Below, in pieces: positions 45,810-56,302 of a DNA stretch of 64,000 bases. A program made the translations under genes and the position numbers. The stretch comes from Lentibacter sp. (GTDB lineage: Bacteria; Pseudomonadota; Alphaproteobacteria; Rhodobacterales; Rhodobacteraceae). Position 1 is the stretch's first letter; each line of letters opens with the position of its first letter. The notes beneath the pieces are model-generated. The model had not been told where the DNA came from. It saw nothing but the letters and a program-made list of their open reading frames with translations, and did not search any database. Location of the stretch: positions 1 to 64,000 of the forward strand of contig JADGEJ010000011.1 in NCBI GenBank assembly GCA_016744435.1, read 5' to 3'.

Positions 45810-46282
45810 TTGGCTTCAAAACGGCCTGATTTGCCACCGTCTTTTAGCGTCACATGAACTCCGCCGATTTCCATCTCTTTGTCCACAGCTTTGACCATGT
45901 CATAAACTGTTAGCGCGGCTGTCGAGACGGCTGTGAGCGCTTCCATTTCAACACCGGTCTGTCCGGTTGTCTTGACCGTGGCCTCAATGCGCACCCCCGG
46001 CAAGCCAGCGTCAGGCGTGAGTTCGACGGCAACCTTGGTGATCGGCAATGGGTGACAAAGCGGGATAAGGCTTGATGTCTCCTTTGCTCCCATGATGCCA
46101 GCCAGTTGAGCCACGCCCAGAACATCACCCTTCTTGGCGCGGTTCTCAGTGATCATCGCCAAAGTCGCGGTCGCCATACGGACAAATCCCGTGGCAGTGG
46201 CTATGCGTGAGGTGACGGCTTTGTCAGAAACATCAACCATATGAGCGTTGCCAAGATCGTCAATGTGAGTGAGATTTGACAT
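45806..46282 (-). CDS. moaC: cyclic pyranopterin monophosphate synthase
   Basis: A 158-residue Moa[37 protein letters not shown] and [19 protein letters not shown] form the active-site pocket. It completes cPMP formation after MoaA. The ATG at 46282 begins MSNLTHIDD, the family N-terminus, 1 nt after the trpC stop. An upstream frame (MQAVFS) overlaps trpC and is unlikely. Confidence 0.95.
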   Translation of the reverse strand: MSNLTHIDDLGNAHMVDVSDKAVTSRIATATGFVRMATATLAMITENRAKKGDVLGVAQLAGIMGAKETSSLIPLCHPLPITKVAVELTPDAGLPGVRIEATVKTTGQTGVEMEALTAVSTAALTVYDMVKAVDKEMEIGGVHVTLKDGGKSGRFEAK

Positions 46283-46283
46283 G

Positions 46284-47096
46284 CTAAAAACCGCCTGCAT
46301 TCAAAGGCTTGGATAGCAAAGCTCGCGTGGCAGTTTCAACGTCGTCTTGGCGCATCAGGCTCTCACCAATGAGGAAGCACCGTGCACCGTAACGGGCGAT
46401 GTCTGCCAAGTCTTCGGAGGTGTTAAGCCCGCTTTCAGAGACGATCATCTTGTCGACAGGCACGAGCTTTGACAGCTTGCGCGTATTGTCGAGCGAGGTT
46501 TCAAACGTGTTGAGGTTGCGGTTGTTGATGCCAACTAGGCGTGACGCCAGTTGCTCGCTTCGCTCAAGCTCTTCTTCGTTGTGCACTTCGATCAGCGCAT
46601 CCATGCCCCAAGCAGCAGCGCTGTCTTCAAGTTCCTTTGCCTGCGCGTCAGACACGCTCGCCATAATGATCAGAATGCAGTCTGCACCCATCGCACGTGC
46701 CTCGGCAACTTGGTAGGGGTCATACATGAAATCCTTACGCAAAACCGGCAGATCACAAGCGGCCCGTGCCTCAACGAGGAACTCTTTACTGCCCTGAAAG
46801 CTGGGGGTGTCTGTCAGAACCGAAAGGCAAGTTGCTCCACCCGCCGCATAGGCTGCGGCAAGTTTGGCTGGCTCAAAGTCTTCTCGGATCAGGCCCTTGG
46901 AAGGGCTGGCTTTCTTGATCTCGGCGATCAATCCATAGCCGGTGCGAGAGGCATCAAACAAGGCGCCTGCGAACGGGCGGACAGGGCTTGCTGCCTTGGC
47001 ATCAGCTTCGATGCTCTCTAACGGGCGTGCGGCTTTGTCGGCTGCGATTTCTTCAAGTTTATAGGCTTTGATTTTGTCAAGAATCGTCGGGCTCAT
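46284..47096 (-). CDS. trpC: indole-3-glycerol phosphate synthase
   Basis: A 270-residue TIM-barrel protein with [15 protein letters not shown] (catalytic Lys residues), [13 protein letters not shown] and [12 protein letters not shown]. It closes the indole ring in tryptophan synthesis. It is a stand-alone TrpC, not fused to TrpF. It overlaps trpD by 4 nt. Confidence 0.96.
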   Translation of the reverse strand: MSPTILDKIKAYKLEEIAADKAARPLESIEADAKAASPVRPFAGALFDASRTGYGLIAEIKKASPSKGLIREDFEPAKLAAAYAAGGATCLSVLTDTPSFQGSKEFLVEARAACDLPVLRKDFMYDPYQVAEARAMGADCILIIMASVSDAQAKELEDSAAAWGMDALIEVHNEEELERSEQLASRLVGINNRNLNTFETSLDNTRKLSKLVPVDKMIVSESGLNTSEDLADIARYGARCFLIGESLMRQDDVETATRALLSKPLNAGGF

Positions 47097-48118
47097 GTGC
47101 TGGCCTCCGATGTGAATTTTGCAAGGGCATCAACTTTGGCTTTTGCGGCTCCGCTGTCGATACTTTCGGCGGCCAGTTTGGCGCCCTCTGTGAGCGTATC
47201 TACTTTGCCCGCAACGTAAAGCGCCGCAGCAGCGTTTAACAGAACAGCGTCACGGTAGGCAGAAACCTCTCCAGCAAGCAGCGCACGAAAGGCCTGCGCG
47301 TTCTCAGAGGGGCTGCCGCCAACAATGGCCTCAAACGGGTGCTCAGGCAGGCCCGCGTTGGCAGGATAAACTTCGCGATCAGTAACCGTGCCATCTTCGT
47401 TGAGCTCGGCGACCCAGCTTACACCCGAGATTGCCAACTCGTCGGTTCCGTCAGAACCATGAACAAGCCAAGCCTTTTCAGAGCCAAGAGCGCCGAGAGT
47501 TTCGGCCATTGGCCGGATGAGATCTCGAGAGAAAGCGCCGGTGAGCTGCCGCTTTACGCCAGCGGGATTGGTCAGCGGGCCGAGAATGTTAAAGATCGTG
47601 CGGGTGCCAAGCTCGGCGCGTACAGGGCCGACATGGGCCATCGCGGGGTGGTGCATTGGCGCCATCATGAAGCATATACCGCAGTTTTGTAGCGCATTTT
47701 CAACGGTCTCTGCGCCAAGCATCACGTTGATTCCCATTTCACCTAAAGCATCGGCTGCTCCTGATTTGGAGCTGAGGTTGCGGTTGCCGTGTTTGGCGAC
47801 AGGCACACCAGCACCAGCGACAACAAAGGCAGTCGCGGTCGAGATGTTAAGCGTTCCTTTACCGTCACCGCCTGTGCCGACGATGTCCATCGCGCCCGCT
47901 GGAGCTTTCACAGCGTTGCACTTGGCCCGCATGACGGCGGCGGCGGCGGCGTATTCTTCAACCGTTTCGCCACGGGTGCGCAACGCCATAAGCAGCCCGC
48001 CGGTCTGGGCTGCTGTTGCCTGGCCTTCAAACAACATAGTGAAGGCAAGCTTGGCTTCATCTCGACTCAAAGCGCGCTCAGCGGCTGCGCCAATCAGGGG
48101 CTTCAAAGCGTCGCTCAT
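47093..48118 (-). CDS. trpD: anthranilate phosphoribosyltransferase
   Basis: A 341-residue Trp[21 protein letters not shown] is the PRPP/anthranilate loop, [17 protein letters not shown] follows, and [11 protein letters not shown] is conserved. It transfers anthranilate to PRPP. It overlaps both trpG and trpC by 4 nt, so translation is coupled along the operon. Confidence 0.96.
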   Translation of the reverse strand: MSDALKPLIGAAAERALSRDEAKLAFTMLFEGQATAAQTGGLLMALRTRGETVEEYAAAAAVMRAKCNAVKAPAGAMDIVGTGGDGKGTLNISTATAFVVAGAGVPVAKHGNRNLSSKSGAADALGEMGINVMLGAETVENALQNCGICFMMAPMHHPAMAHVGPVRAELGTRTIFNILGPLTNPAGVKRQLTGAFSRDLIRPMAETLGALGSEKAWLVHGSDGTDELAISGVSWVAELNEDGTVTDREVYPANAGLPEHPFEAIVGGSPSENAQAFRALLAGEVSAYRDAVLLNAAAALYVAGKVDTLTEGAKLAAESIDSGAAKAKVDALAKFTSEAST

Positions 48119-48696
48119 GCGGGTTCCTTCACGGTATCAAGGAAGTTTTGCAACATGGCATGGCCATGCTCAGAACGGATCGATTCCGGGTGAAACTGAA
48201 CGCCCTGAATCGGGAGCTTGCGGTGTTGCAGGCCCATGATGGTGCCATCTTCAAGCTCTGCCGTGACTTCAAGACAATCCGGCAAGCTTGCGCGCTCAAC
48301 CACCAGAGAGTGATAGCGCGTTGCGGCAAAAGGCGAGGGCAGGCCTGCGAACAGCCCTTTGCCAGTATGGCTGATCTGGCCCATTTTCCCGTGCACGATT
48401 TCGGAATGCTGCACGACTTTGCCGCCAAAAGCCTGACCGATTGCTTGATGCCCAAGGCAGACACCCATCAGCGGCGTGCCTGTCTCGGCAGCGGCCTGCG
48501 TGAGCGCCAAGCAAATACCGGCTTGATCAGGATCACAAGGGCCCGGAGACAGCAAGATCGACGACGGCTTAAGAGCCATCGCGGCCTGCACATCCAGTGC
48601 GTCATTGCGTTTTACCAGCACATCAGCGCCAAGTTCGCCCAAATAATGGACCAAATTGTATGTGAAACTGTCGTAATTATCTATCAGTAGCAGCAT
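48115..48696 (-). CDS. trpG: anthranilate synthase component II (glutamine amidotransferase)
   Basis: A 193-residue class I amidotransferase. The nucleophile Cys lies in [17 protein letters not shown] and the catalytic His-Glu in QFHPESI. The start [14 protein letters not shown] is the family N-terminus (ATG at 48696); a frame extending 27 codons upstream is not family-like. Its partner trpE is 4 kb away (52857-54368) rather than adjacent. Confidence 0.95.
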   Translation of the reverse strand: MLLLIDNYDSFTYNLVHYLGELGADVLVKRNDALDVQAAMALKPSSILLSPGPCDPDQAGICLALTQAAAETGTPLMGVCLGHQAIGQAFGGKVVQHSEIVHGKMGQISHTGKGLFAGLPSPFAATRYHSLVVERASLPDCLEVTAELEDGTIMGLQHRKLPIQGVQFHPESIRSEHGHAMLQNFLDTVKEPA

Positions 48697-48822
48697 CTTG
48701 CCATTCACTCTATGAAAGGGCTGGAGGCTCGGCCCAAGGTCGCGGTATACATGTTCAGGGTTCCAGCGCACCGTCAAGGGGCGAGGGGCTGTAAACGGGC
48801 AGATAAATGATAGGTGAGTGGC

Positions 48823-50274
48823 ATGGCGCGCGGAATTCTGAGCGGTATGATTGTAGGAACACTGGTGAGCACTGTTGGTGTGGGCGCTTTGTCTTTGCTG
48901 GCGGGGCCCCCGGCTGTCAGGCCAGCGCCACAGGCGCCTGAGACGAGCTCAGCAGAGGCTCCGCAAAGTCAAGTGGCTCCGGTGTCGGCTGACGCTCCGG
49001 CAAACCTGCCAAATTCGCAAAATACCCCGACCAGTAGCAATGCCCCCTCCGCTGTGCCTCCGACGGCCGATATGTCCGCAACCTTGGATGGGACAGCACC
49101 CGCGCCTGAAACCGGCGCGGCAGATGAGGCTGCGGTATCGCCGGAAGAGACATCGCAACCGGATATCGCCCTGACAGATGATACTCCCAGCCAAACCAGT
49201 CCTGCACAGACCGCACCGGGCCTTCCCGCGAGCGAAAGTGAAGTCGCTGTAGCTACGGAGACAGCGACGCCAAAGCCGCAGCCAGAGCCAACGCCGCAGC
49301 CAGAGGCGGCTTCTGAAGCGAATGCGGATGACACTCCAACCGCAGAATTGCCAGCAGCTTTGCCTGACGACGAGCGCGAAGAGATCACCCTTGAGGTTGC
49401 TCCCGAGGAACCAGAGGCCGCCGCCGCACCAGCCACAAAGCCGACAACAAAAACCGAACGGGCCAGTCTCGGAACCCCCGCAAAAAAGCTTGGTTCAAGC
49501 CAGTCTTCTCGGCTTCCGTCTGTGAAGGTTGAAACAGCACAAGACGCTGAAAACACCGCTGAAAACACTGCTGAAAACCAAGCCGAAATTTCAGAAGACA
49601 GCCCACCGTTCCTGCGCTTTGCTCAGCCCTTCAAAGGCGATGCAAACAAGCCCAAAATGGCCATCGTTCTGATAGATGACGGAACCAGCAACATCGGCAT
49701 CGAGGCGCTCACAACCTTCCCGTACCCGCTCAGTTTCGCGGTGGATACCTCCTGGAAAGGCGCGCCTGACGCTATGGCGACATACCGCGCCTCGGGCTTT
49801 GAAGTGCTCGCCATGGTAGACCTTCCACGCGGAGCGCGCGCCAGTGACGTTGAGGTGGCGCTGCCGGTGATGTTGGCGACGCTTCCTGAGGCTGTCGGGG
49901 TGATAGAAACACCCGACGCAGGCCTGCAGGACAGCCGCGAAGTTATCAGCCAAGTCTCTGATTTTCTCGCCAATTCCGGCCATGGGCTGGTGCTGTTTCC
50001 TAAGGGTTTGAACACCGCGCAAAAGCTGGCTGCCAAGCAGGGTGTGCCTTCGACAACGGTGTTTCGAGACTTTGACAGCAAGGGGCAGAACGCCAGCACC
50101 ATCAAGCGCTTTCTCAGCCATGCCGCGCTCAAAGCGGGCAACGAAGGCGGGGTTGTTATGGTCGGGCGCTTGCGTGCCGACACGATCAGTGCACTGCTGC
50201 TCTGGGGGCTTCAAGACCGCTCCGACAGGCTCGAACTGGCCCCCGTCAGCCAGCTGATGAAAGTGCCAAATTAA
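48823..50274 (+). CDS. divergent polysaccharide deacetylase family protein
   Basis: A 483-residue protein in three parts: one N-terminal membrane anchor (about residues 5-28), a low-complexity region rich in Pro, Ala, Glu and Thr (about 30-250), and a C-terminal divergent polysaccharide deacetylase (YibQ-like) domain from about 260 with [13 protein letters not shown]. The domain has the NodB-like fold but usually lacks a full zinc site. The long disordered linker suggests it spans the periplasm toward the cell wall. The ATG at 48823 follows AGGTGAG; a GTG at 48814 is possible. It is divergent from trpG. Confidence 0.82.
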   Translation: MARGILSGMIVGTLVSTVGVGALSLLAGPPAVRPAPQAPETSSAEAPQSQVAPVSADAPANLPNSQNTPTSSNAPSAVPPTADMSATLDGTAPAPETGAADEAAVSPEETSQPDIALTDDTPSQTSPAQTAPGLPASESEVAVATETATPKPQPEPTPQPEAASEANADDTPTAELPAALPDDEREEITLEVAPEEPEAAAAPATKPTTKTERASLGTPAKKLGSSQSSRLPSVKVETAQDAENTAENTAENQAEISEDSPPFLRFAQPFKGDANKPKMAIVLIDDGTSNIGIEALTTFPYPLSFAVDTSWKGAPDAMATYRASGFEVLAMVDLPRGARASDVEVALPVMLATLPEAVGVIETPDAGLQDSREVISQVSDFLANSGHGLVLFPKGLNTAQKLAAKQGVPSTTVFRDFDSKGQNASTIKRFLSHAALKAGNEGGVVMVGRLRADTISALLLWGLQDRSDRLELAPVSQLMKVPN

Positions 50275-50714
50275 CCCGGCCTTAACCCAGCTCAACACAG
50301 CTCAACACTGTAACTTTTGCAAAATGGGCCAGTGCCTACACTATGCAGCTATGCGTGCAGCTATCTATGCATAACGCGTATGCACAGTTTTCGCGTGAGC
50401 TTTCTTAACAGAAATTAGTCAATGCAGCGTGCGGTGGGGCAGGCACATCTCCTTTGCGCTTGGCTGGATGCAGTCATTCGGAGCAAAAAGAGCCGAAGGC
50501 CAAGCCGCGGGTTTTGCCGACCTTCAACCGTGCAAGCTCAGCTACTGGAAGCGGCCCAAACCAGACCTTCGTGGTCTTTCTTGCGAAAGGCTGCTGCGAG
50601 CTCTCTTAGACAGATGCTGCGCTACACATGAATGACCGGAAGGAGGTGATTGCCCATCGCTGTCATCTGACCATTTGGCTACAGATGCGCATGCTGATCT
50701 AGAACCGAGCCTAA
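50275..50714. other. intergenic region with dispersed repeat copy B
   Basis: 440 nt between the deacetylase and LysR genes. It holds a short direct repeat (CAGCTCAACA twice, 50288-50307) and repeat copy B (50319-50394). Two overlapping open frames (about 50422-50635) have no ribosome-binding site or recognisable domain, so I see no gene. It may be an eroded region. Confidence 0.5.
50319..50394 (+). repeat. dispersed repeat copy B with palindromic core
   Basis: Matches 4704-4778 over about 75 bp. The core TGCATA-ACGCG-TATGCA at 50368-50384 is a perfect inverted repeat, followed by CAGTTTT. It lies 44 nt after the stop of the deacetylase gene, in the same orientation as copy A. Confidence 0.75.
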
Positions 50715-51608
50715 CTAATGGAACGATGCCTGATGTCGCCCAAAAAGTGCATCAATCTTGCGAAAAACATGTCGGACGTGCGAAAGATTTCCGTCGTCTT
50801 GGTGTTTGACCAGCCACTGTATGTGTTCAATGCTTTCTATTGGAGAGGAGCATTGCTGCAAGCGTGGATCGGTCGCGCCTATGAAAACCGGAAGAATACA
50901 AAGCCCACCCCCTGCGGCTGCCGCCTCCAATACAGCCTGCGGTGAATCGCAAGTCAGCGCCGCCGCTCCACCAATTTGTTGCCTTAGCCAAAACGACGAT
51001 GTGCCGGTCCCGCCCGAAACTGATGAGATCACCCAATCACAGCTCGTGTAGCGGTCTTCTGTGAAAGCGTCTGAATGCGACGCGCAGTAGTCGATTGATC
51101 CATAAATGGCAAAACCGACGCGGCCGATCCGTTTTTTCGCTAACCCCTGCTGATCGGGCACCTTGTTCCGAACCGCAATGTCCGCTTCACGCCGTGACAG
51201 ATTCAGAAAGTTCGCACCAGTCAACAACTCAATTCGGGGGCCGGTAGATCCTGCCGAGATGTCCTGTAGATGCCGTGCCAAGAAGACACTTGTCCAAAAA
51301 CCCGCAGTGACACGCACCACGGGGCGATGATCGAGTTGGCTCAGCCACGTCTGAATGGATTTAGACTGCCCTGACATTTCCTGAACTCTGCCAAGGAGTT
51401 CACGCCCGTGGGTTGTGAGGTCATACCCTGACGGGTTCCGGTCAAAGAGTTGCACATCCATTGTCTCCTCCAGATGCCGCATGCGGCGGCTTAACGTCGG
51501 CGAACTTGAACCTGAAACCACAGCCGCACCAACGAGCCCACCTTCTTGAGCGACGGCTAGGAACAACCGAAGATCATCCCAATTTGGCATTTTATTTTTG
51601 AAAGACAT
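50715..51608 (-). CDS. LysR family transcriptional regulator
   Basis: A 297-residue LysR protein. The HTH region is WDDLRLFLAVAQEGGLVGAA then SSPTLSRRMRHLEETM, and the effector domain follows from about residue 95. Two ATGs (51608 and 51590) are possible; 51608 has a GGA-containing upstream sequence. It is divergent from the ABM-domain gene across 123 nt and is the obvious candidate to control it. The HTH resembles those of the LysR subgroup that regulates oxidoreductase neighbours, but no effector can be named. Confidence 0.85.
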   Translation of the reverse strand: MSFKNKMPNWDDLRLFLAVAQEGGLVGAAVVSGSSSPTLSRRMRHLEETMDVQLFDRNPSGYDLTTHGRELLGRVQEMSGQSKSIQTWLSQLDHRPVVRVTAGFWTSVFLARHLQDISAGSTGPRIELLTGANFLNLSRREADIAVRNKVPDQQGLAKKRIGRVGFAIYGSIDYCASHSDAFTEDRYTSCDWVISSVSGGTGTSSFWLRQQIGGAAALTCDSPQAVLEAAAAGGGLCILPVFIGATDPRLQQCSSPIESIEHIQWLVKHQDDGNLSHVRHVFRKIDALFGRHQASFH

Positions 51609-51731
51609 GTTCCGGATATTGCCGTCGAAAATGGGTGATGACCAGCCTAAACTGAGCAAAGATTCAGCTAAATAAGGTTGTTGGGTCGCTTTCACGAAAA
51701 GCATGTCAAAATAAAAAAGGACACCACTTAC

Positions 51732-52025
51732 ATGACTATAGAACACATCGTCACAGTGACTTTCAAATCAAAGCCCGAACATCTCGAAGCATTCACGGGT
51801 GTCATGAAAACCGTCAGTTCCGAGTTACCCTCAGTAGACGGATGCAAAGCCGTCCGCGTCATGACACACCAAGACGACCCGTCAGTGTTCATGTTGATTG
51901 AGGATTGGGAAAGCTCAGACAAACATGCGGTTCACATCAATCGTCTGGTCGAATCTGGCGAGTGGGCTGGTCTTGAACAGATGCTCGCGGTGCCACCTAC
52001 AAGCATCATTTTGACACAGGTCTAA
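51732..52025 (+). CDS. antibiotic biosynthesis monooxygenase (ABM) domain protein
   Basis: A 97-residue dimeric alpha-beta barrel protein: IVTVTFKSKPEHLEAFTGVM at the N-terminus, then VMTHQDDPSVFMLIEDWES and a C-terminal strand, the layout of YgiN/ABM proteins. Such small enzymes act as cofactor-free quinol or aldehyde monooxygenases. The ATG at 51732 follows AAGGA; an upstream frame of 18 codons is rejected. It is a single gene opposite the LysR gene. Confidence 0.8.
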   Translation: MTIEHIVTVTFKSKPEHLEAFTGVMKTVSSELPSVDGCKAVRVMTHQDDPSVFMLIEDWESSDKHAVHINRLVESGEWAGLEQMLAVPPTSIILTQV

Positions 52026-52187
52026 CAAATCTCGGCGACCAGCCATGGTGCTGGTCGCTGCATCTTTGCTGAAACCGGTCGTTAACGCGGAATTGCTGAA
52101 TGACAACAATGTCCGCATAAAAGACTTTGGGTTCCTCTGAAACGAAGGCTGCGGGTTAGACCAAGGTGGTCGGGGGCTATTCTCGAT

Positions 52188-52769
52188 TTAGCGTGCATTC
52201 CTTGTGTGAAACGGCATCACGCTGATTTTGCGGTTTGCGCCTTGGGCGAGTTCGCCGAGGCGCCAGTCGCCGATCTGGGTGCGGATGAGGCGCAGGGTCG
52301 GGTGGCCGATGTGGGCTGTCATCCGGCGTACCTGTCGGTTTTTGCCTTCCGAGATTGTCAGCTCGACCCAAGTATCGGGAATGTCGCGGCGCACGCGAAT
52401 AGGCGGGGTGCGCGGCCAGAGCCATGCGGGCGCAGGCACGATGCGCACTTTCGCAGGCTTGGTTGGCCCGTCCTTGAGCGTCACGCCGCGGGCGAGCTCA
52501 CTGAGGGCCTCAGGCGTCGGGCGGCCTTCGACTTGGGCGAGGTAAGTCTTGGCAGTTTTGAACTTCGGGTCAGATATCTGCGCCTGAAGTTTGCCGTTGT
52601 CTGTGAGCAGCAAAAGGCCTTCGCTGTCGCGGTCAAGCCGTCCGGCGGGGTAGAAGCCCTTGTCGGTGATGTAGCTCGACAGGGTTTCGCGCTCGCTGCC
52701 TTCCATGCTCTTGTCGGTAAACTGCGAGAGCACGCCGAAGGGTTTGTTAAACAGGATCAGCTGCGGCAT
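52188..52769 (-). CDS. rluE: 23S rRNA pseudouridine synthase, RluE-like
   Basis: A 193-residue RsuA/RluB/E/F-family synthase. The catalytic Asp is D46 in [18 protein letters not shown], and [20 protein letters not shown] is the second motif. There is no N-terminal S4 domain, and the length fits RluE, which modifies 23S rRNA position 2457 in E. coli. It is downstream of trpE, separated by a REP-like element. Confidence 0.88.
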   Translation of the reverse strand: MPQLILFNKPFGVLSQFTDKSMEGSERETLSSYITDKGFYPAGRLDRDSEGLLLLTDNGKLQAQISDPKFKTAKTYLAQVEGRPTPEALSELARGVTLKDGPTKPAKVRIVPAPAWLWPRTPPIRVRRDIPDTWVELTISEGKNRQVRRMTAHIGHPTLRLIRTQIGDWRLGELAQGANRKISVMPFHTRNAR

Positions 52770-52787
52770 GGTTTGGCCTGTGTCGGA

Positions 52788-52838
52788 GCGAGGGGCCAGC
52801 CCCTCGCGCTCCCCGGGATATTTCTGGAAAGAAAAAGC
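52788..52838 (+). repeat. REP-like intergenic element, copy 2
   Basis: Hairpin GCGAGGGGC-CA-GCCCCTCGC (52788-52807), then CCCCGGGATATTTCTGGAAA and GAAAAAGC. Plan and tail match copy 1 at 21517-21564. It fills most of the 87-nt gap between rluE and trpE. Confidence 0.8.
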
Positions 52839-52856
52839 GAGAGATGTGTCAAGGGA

Positions 52857-54368
52857 TTAGCCATTGCCGTTGCCTGTGAAGCGGGCCGCGTCGGCGGCGG
52901 CGCGGCGGATGGCGTTCGATTTGTGGACGGTTTCCTCGTACTCGGCGTCGGGGTCACTGTCATAGACAACGCCGCCGCCGGCTTGGATGTAGAGTGTCTC
53001 GTCTTTCACCACGGCAGTTCTGAGCGCGATACAGACATCCATGTCGCCGCCTGCGGAGAAGTAGCCAACACCGCCGCCGTAGACGCCGCGCTTTTCTGGT
53101 TCCAGCTCGTCGATGATCTCCATTGCACGGACTTTTGGTGCGCCGGACACTGTGCCAGCGGGCAGGCCCGAGAGCAGGGCTGAGAGCGCGTCGTGTTCGT
53201 CAGACAGCTCACCGACGACATTCGAGACGATATGCATCACATGGCTGTAACGCTCGATTATAAACTCTTCTGTGGGCCGCACTGTGCCGATTTTGGAGAC
53301 TTTTCCTGTGTCATTGCGCCCCAGATCAAGCAGCATGAGGTGTTCGGCGAGTTCCTTCTGGTCGGCCAGCAAATCGGCTTCGAGCGCGTTGTCTTCTTCG
53401 GGCGTTGCGCCGCGTGGCCTTGTGCCTGCGATCGGGCGGATGGTGACTTCCTTGCCGAAGACCCGCACGAGGATTTCGGGCGAGGCGCCGACCACCTGAA
53501 AACTGCCAAAGTTGAAGTAGAACATGAACGGCGACGGGTTGGTGCGCCGCAAGCTGCGGTAGAGCGCGAAGGGCGGCTGGCGGAAGGGCTGGGCCCAGCG
53601 TTGGCTTGGCACCACTTGGAAGATGTCGCCTTTGCGGATGTAGTCTTTTGCCGTTTCGACGGCGGCTTTATAGCCATCACGGGTAAAGTTGCTGACAGGT
53701 TCTGCATCTGCCTGAGCTTCGCCCAAATCACGGCTCGCCTGAGGCATGGCGCGCTCAAGGTCGCGGACCGCATCCATAACTCGTTCGGCTGCTTGCGCAT
53801 AGGCCGCGCGGGCTGATTGCCCGTCTGCCGCCCAAGCCGGAGCAACCACAGCCACCTCGCCTTTGACGCCATCAAGCACCGCCACCACAGTGGGCCGCAG
53901 CATCACAGCGTCGGGCAGCTTAAGCGTGTCTTCCGGCACATTGGGGAGGTGCTCCACAAGGCGGATCATGTCATAGCCGAGGTAGCCAAACAGGCCTGAA
54001 GAGGCGGCTGGCAAGTCGGCGGGAATGTCGGTTTTGCTTTCAGCCAGCAGTGCGCGCAGGTTGGCGAGCGGATCGCCTTCTTGCTCAACAAAGGCGTCGT
54101 CGTCAAACCGGGCTTCGCGGTTGAGGCGGCTGGTTTTGCCGTGACATTCCCAGATCAGATCAGGCTTCATGCCGATGATCGAATAGCGCCCGCGCACTTC
54201 GCCGCCTGTGACTGACTCGAGCATAAAGGCATTCTTGGCCGCGCCTGTGAGCTTGAGCATCAGCGAGACAGGCGTGTCCAGATCAGCCGCCAAACGGGTG
54301 TAGACCAGTTGGTTTTTGCCCGCGTTGAAGCCAGCCTCAAACTGCTCGAATGTTGGTGTCAGCTCCAT
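52857..54368 (-). CDS. trpE: anthranilate synthase component I
   Basis: A 503-residue chorismate-binding enzyme. The N-terminal LES segment of the tryptophan feedback site is visible (AFMLESVTGGEVRGRYSIIG). Catalytic blocks are SPEILVRV, RPIAGTRPRG, LVDLGRNDTGKVS-like LLDLGRNDTGKVS, and SGAPKVRAMEIIDELEP. It makes anthranilate with TrpG. It lies 24 nt downstream of the ppiD-like gene, leaving no room for a leader-peptide attenuator. Confidence 0.96.
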   Translation of the reverse strand: MELTPTFEQFEAGFNAGKNQLVYTRLAADLDTPVSLMLKLTGAAKNAFMLESVTGGEVRGRYSIIGMKPDLIWECHGKTSRLNREARFDDDAFVEQEGDPLANLRALLAESKTDIPADLPAASSGLFGYLGYDMIRLVEHLPNVPEDTLKLPDAVMLRPTVVAVLDGVKGEVAVVAPAWAADGQSARAAYAQAAERVMDAVRDLERAMPQASRDLGEAQADAEPVSNFTRDGYKAAVETAKDYIRKGDIFQVVPSQRWAQPFRQPPFALYRSLRRTNPSPFMFYFNFGSFQVVGASPEILVRVFGKEVTIRPIAGTRPRGATPEEDNALEADLLADQKELAEHLMLLDLGRNDTGKVSKIGTVRPTEEFIIERYSHVMHIVSNVVGELSDEHDALSALLSGLPAGTVSGAPKVRAMEIIDELEPEKRGVYGGGVGYFSAGGDMDVCIALRTAVVKDETLYIQAGGGVVYDSDPDAEYEETVHKSNAIRRAAADAARFTGNGNG

Positions 54369-54392
54369 GCTGCTCTCCCGAGATGTAAGCGC

Positions 54393-56240
54393 TTATTGGA
54401 ACTGCGCGTTAACAGCGTTGATTGCGGTTTCGTTAAGTTCCACCGGGATGCGCTGCTCAATGTCAGTCACGAACATCTGAAAGATATCCTGGCCAAGATC
54501 AGCCTTCATCTGCTGCTCAAGCAAGAGCCGGGTTGAAGCAAGATCAGGATCGCTCGCATCAGGCGGCAGCAGCGCGTCAAAGCGCAGCACAGCAACTTGC
54601 CCGCCGCCATTCACAACCGCAACATCGCCGACATTTTCAAGCGCGAAGGCTTCGATGATCAGCTGCGCGGGTGCGCCGGGAACAAGTGCTGAGCGTGTCA
54701 CGGCTGTCTCTTGCTGCGTGGTCAGGCCGAGGCTCGCGAAGTCTGTCTCGGGGCGCAGTTGCAGCTGCAATGCACCTGCCTTGGCGGCGAGTGCTTTGTT
54801 CAGCTCGGCATCAGCGGCATCTGTGCCCACGTCTTCTGCAACTTCGTCAAAGGGGCGCAACATGGCGTCAGCCTCACTGTCAACGCGCAGGGCCAGCAAG
54901 CTGCCGTCTGCAAGCGTGACGAGTTCCGCGAAATCCTCAGGGGTGGCTGCTGTGGCGGCGGCCCGAAAACCCGCATAACCCGTAGGGCCACCAGTGGCCT
55001 GAGCATGCCACTCGATCGTGCCCAGCTTCATGTCGGTTTCAGCATCAAGGTCTTCCAATGTAGCGCCGCCCGCGAGCAGATCTTCGATCGCCTCGATGCG
55101 CCCGTCGATCACACGGCGTACACGGTCTTGGGCAAGCTCGTCGCGAAGCTCGCTTGAGGCGTCTTCAAACGAAGTTGCGGTTGCTGGCAGAATCCCGTTC
55201 ACGCGAAACAGCGCTGCGCCAAGGTCTGTCGCAACTGGGCCGACAACTTCGCCCGACTTGGCGGCGAACACTTCAGCGCCAGCCGTTCCCAAGGCCTCAA
55301 GCGTGACATCACCCATGTCAACGTCGCCCAGCTCAAGGCCACGGTCTTGCACCAGGGTTTCAAATGTTGTGGCACCTGCTTCCAGTGAGACAATGGCTGT
55401 CGTTGCGTCTTCTTCCGAGCCGTAAATCAGCCGCTCAACCAAACGCCGTTCGGGGCGGTTGAAAGTGCTCGTGCGGTCCTCATAGAGCGCTCTGAGTGTG
55501 TCATCATCGATCACTACTTCGTCGATCAGCATTTCGGGCGTCAGCAGCACATATGTGATCGCCTTGGTCGCAGGGCGCATGTAACGAACTGCGTTTTCGC
55601 TATGGAAGGCTTCAAGCGCGGCTTGGTCAAGTGCGGGCAGGGCTTCATCAAGCATGTCTGCGCCAACCAGTGCCCAGCTAAAGCTGCGGCGCGCGCCGAT
55701 GAAGTCGATGACAGTATTGGTGTATGTGCTGGAAACAGGAATGTCGGTAAACACGGCCTGCTGCAGGATGCCGCGGGCGGTTTCTTCGCGCAGGATCACT
55801 TCATACTCGCTCTCGCTGAGCCGCTGTCTGTCAAGCATGTCGGCATAGACGGCGCGGTCAAACTTGCCGTTTACGCCTGCAAAAGCGCTGGTCTCGACAA
55901 TGTTCTGGGCCAACACGGCGTCGCCAACCGAAAGGCCAAGCTCGCTTGTCTCGTGGTCAAGCGCGCGGGTGGCAACCAGTTGGGCGAGGGTCACTCTGTC
56001 AAGCTGGTTGGCCTGAGCCTCCGCAAAGCTGAGCGGGCGGCCGTCAGCCGCGCGCTGGCTGCGCAGGGTTTGTTGCAAAGCGCGTTGGTAGCTGTCGGTT
56101 GTGATCGGTTTGGTGCCAACTTGCCCAACCGAGCGAACAGAGCCGCCAAGGTTGGTGATCCCGAAGCCGCCAAGCCCGAAGATCAGCATTCCCATGAGAA
56201 TCCAGACAAGTGTTTTTGTTGTTTTTCCGCCGCCAGCCAT
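54393..56240 (-). CDS. peptidyl-prolyl cis-trans isomerase, PpiD/SurA type
   Basis: A 615-residue periplasmic folding factor anchored by one N-terminal membrane segment (residues 8-32, TLVWILMGMLIFGLGGFGIT). A SurA-like N-terminal chaperone region follows (about 40-170) and a parvulin-like domain near 250-370 (FNRPERRLVERLIYGSEEDA). Catalytic parvulin residues are poorly conserved, as in many PpiD proteins, so it may act mainly as a chaperone for outer-membrane proteins at the translocon. It is 24 nt upstream of trpE. Confidence 0.85.
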   Translation of the reverse strand: MAGGGKTTKTLVWILMGMLIFGLGGFGITNLGGSVRSVGQVGTKPITTDSYQRALQQTLRSQRAADGRPLSFAEAQANQLDRVTLAQLVATRALDHETSELGLSVGDAVLAQNIVETSAFAGVNGKFDRAVYADMLDRQRLSESEYEVILREETARGILQQAVFTDIPVSSTYTNTVIDFIGARRSFSWALVGADMLDEALPALDQAALEAFHSENAVRYMRPATKAITYVLLTPEMLIDEVVIDDDTLRALYEDRTSTFNRPERRLVERLIYGSEEDATTAIVSLEAGATTFETLVQDRGLELGDVDMGDVTLEALGTAGAEVFAAKSGEVVGPVATDLGAALFRVNGILPATATSFEDASSELRDELAQDRVRRVIDGRIEAIEDLLAGGATLEDLDAETDMKLGTIEWHAQATGGPTGYAGFRAAATAATPEDFAELVTLADGSLLALRVDSEADAMLRPFDEVAEDVGTDAADAELNKALAAKAGALQLQLRPETDFASLGLTTQQETAVTRSALVPGAPAQLIIEAFALENVGDVAVVNGGGQVAVLRFDALLPPDASDPDLASTRLLLEQQMKADLGQDIFQMFVTDIEQRIPVELNETAINAVNAQFQ

Positions 56241-56302
56241 GAGGCCTCCCTAACGCATGAGTTGCTCGGTTTGTCTAAGGGTTTGGGCGGGCAGGGGCAA
56301 GG

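Noticed and set aside
50422-50635. Two overlapping frames in the deacetylase-LysR gap
   Set aside because: No ribosome-binding site, no domain, and both frames are equally open, as expected of GC-rich noncoding DNA.
54369-54392. Possible trp leader peptide or attenuator before trpE
   Set aside because: Only 24 nt separate ppiD and trpE, with no short Trp-rich frame or hairpin pair.
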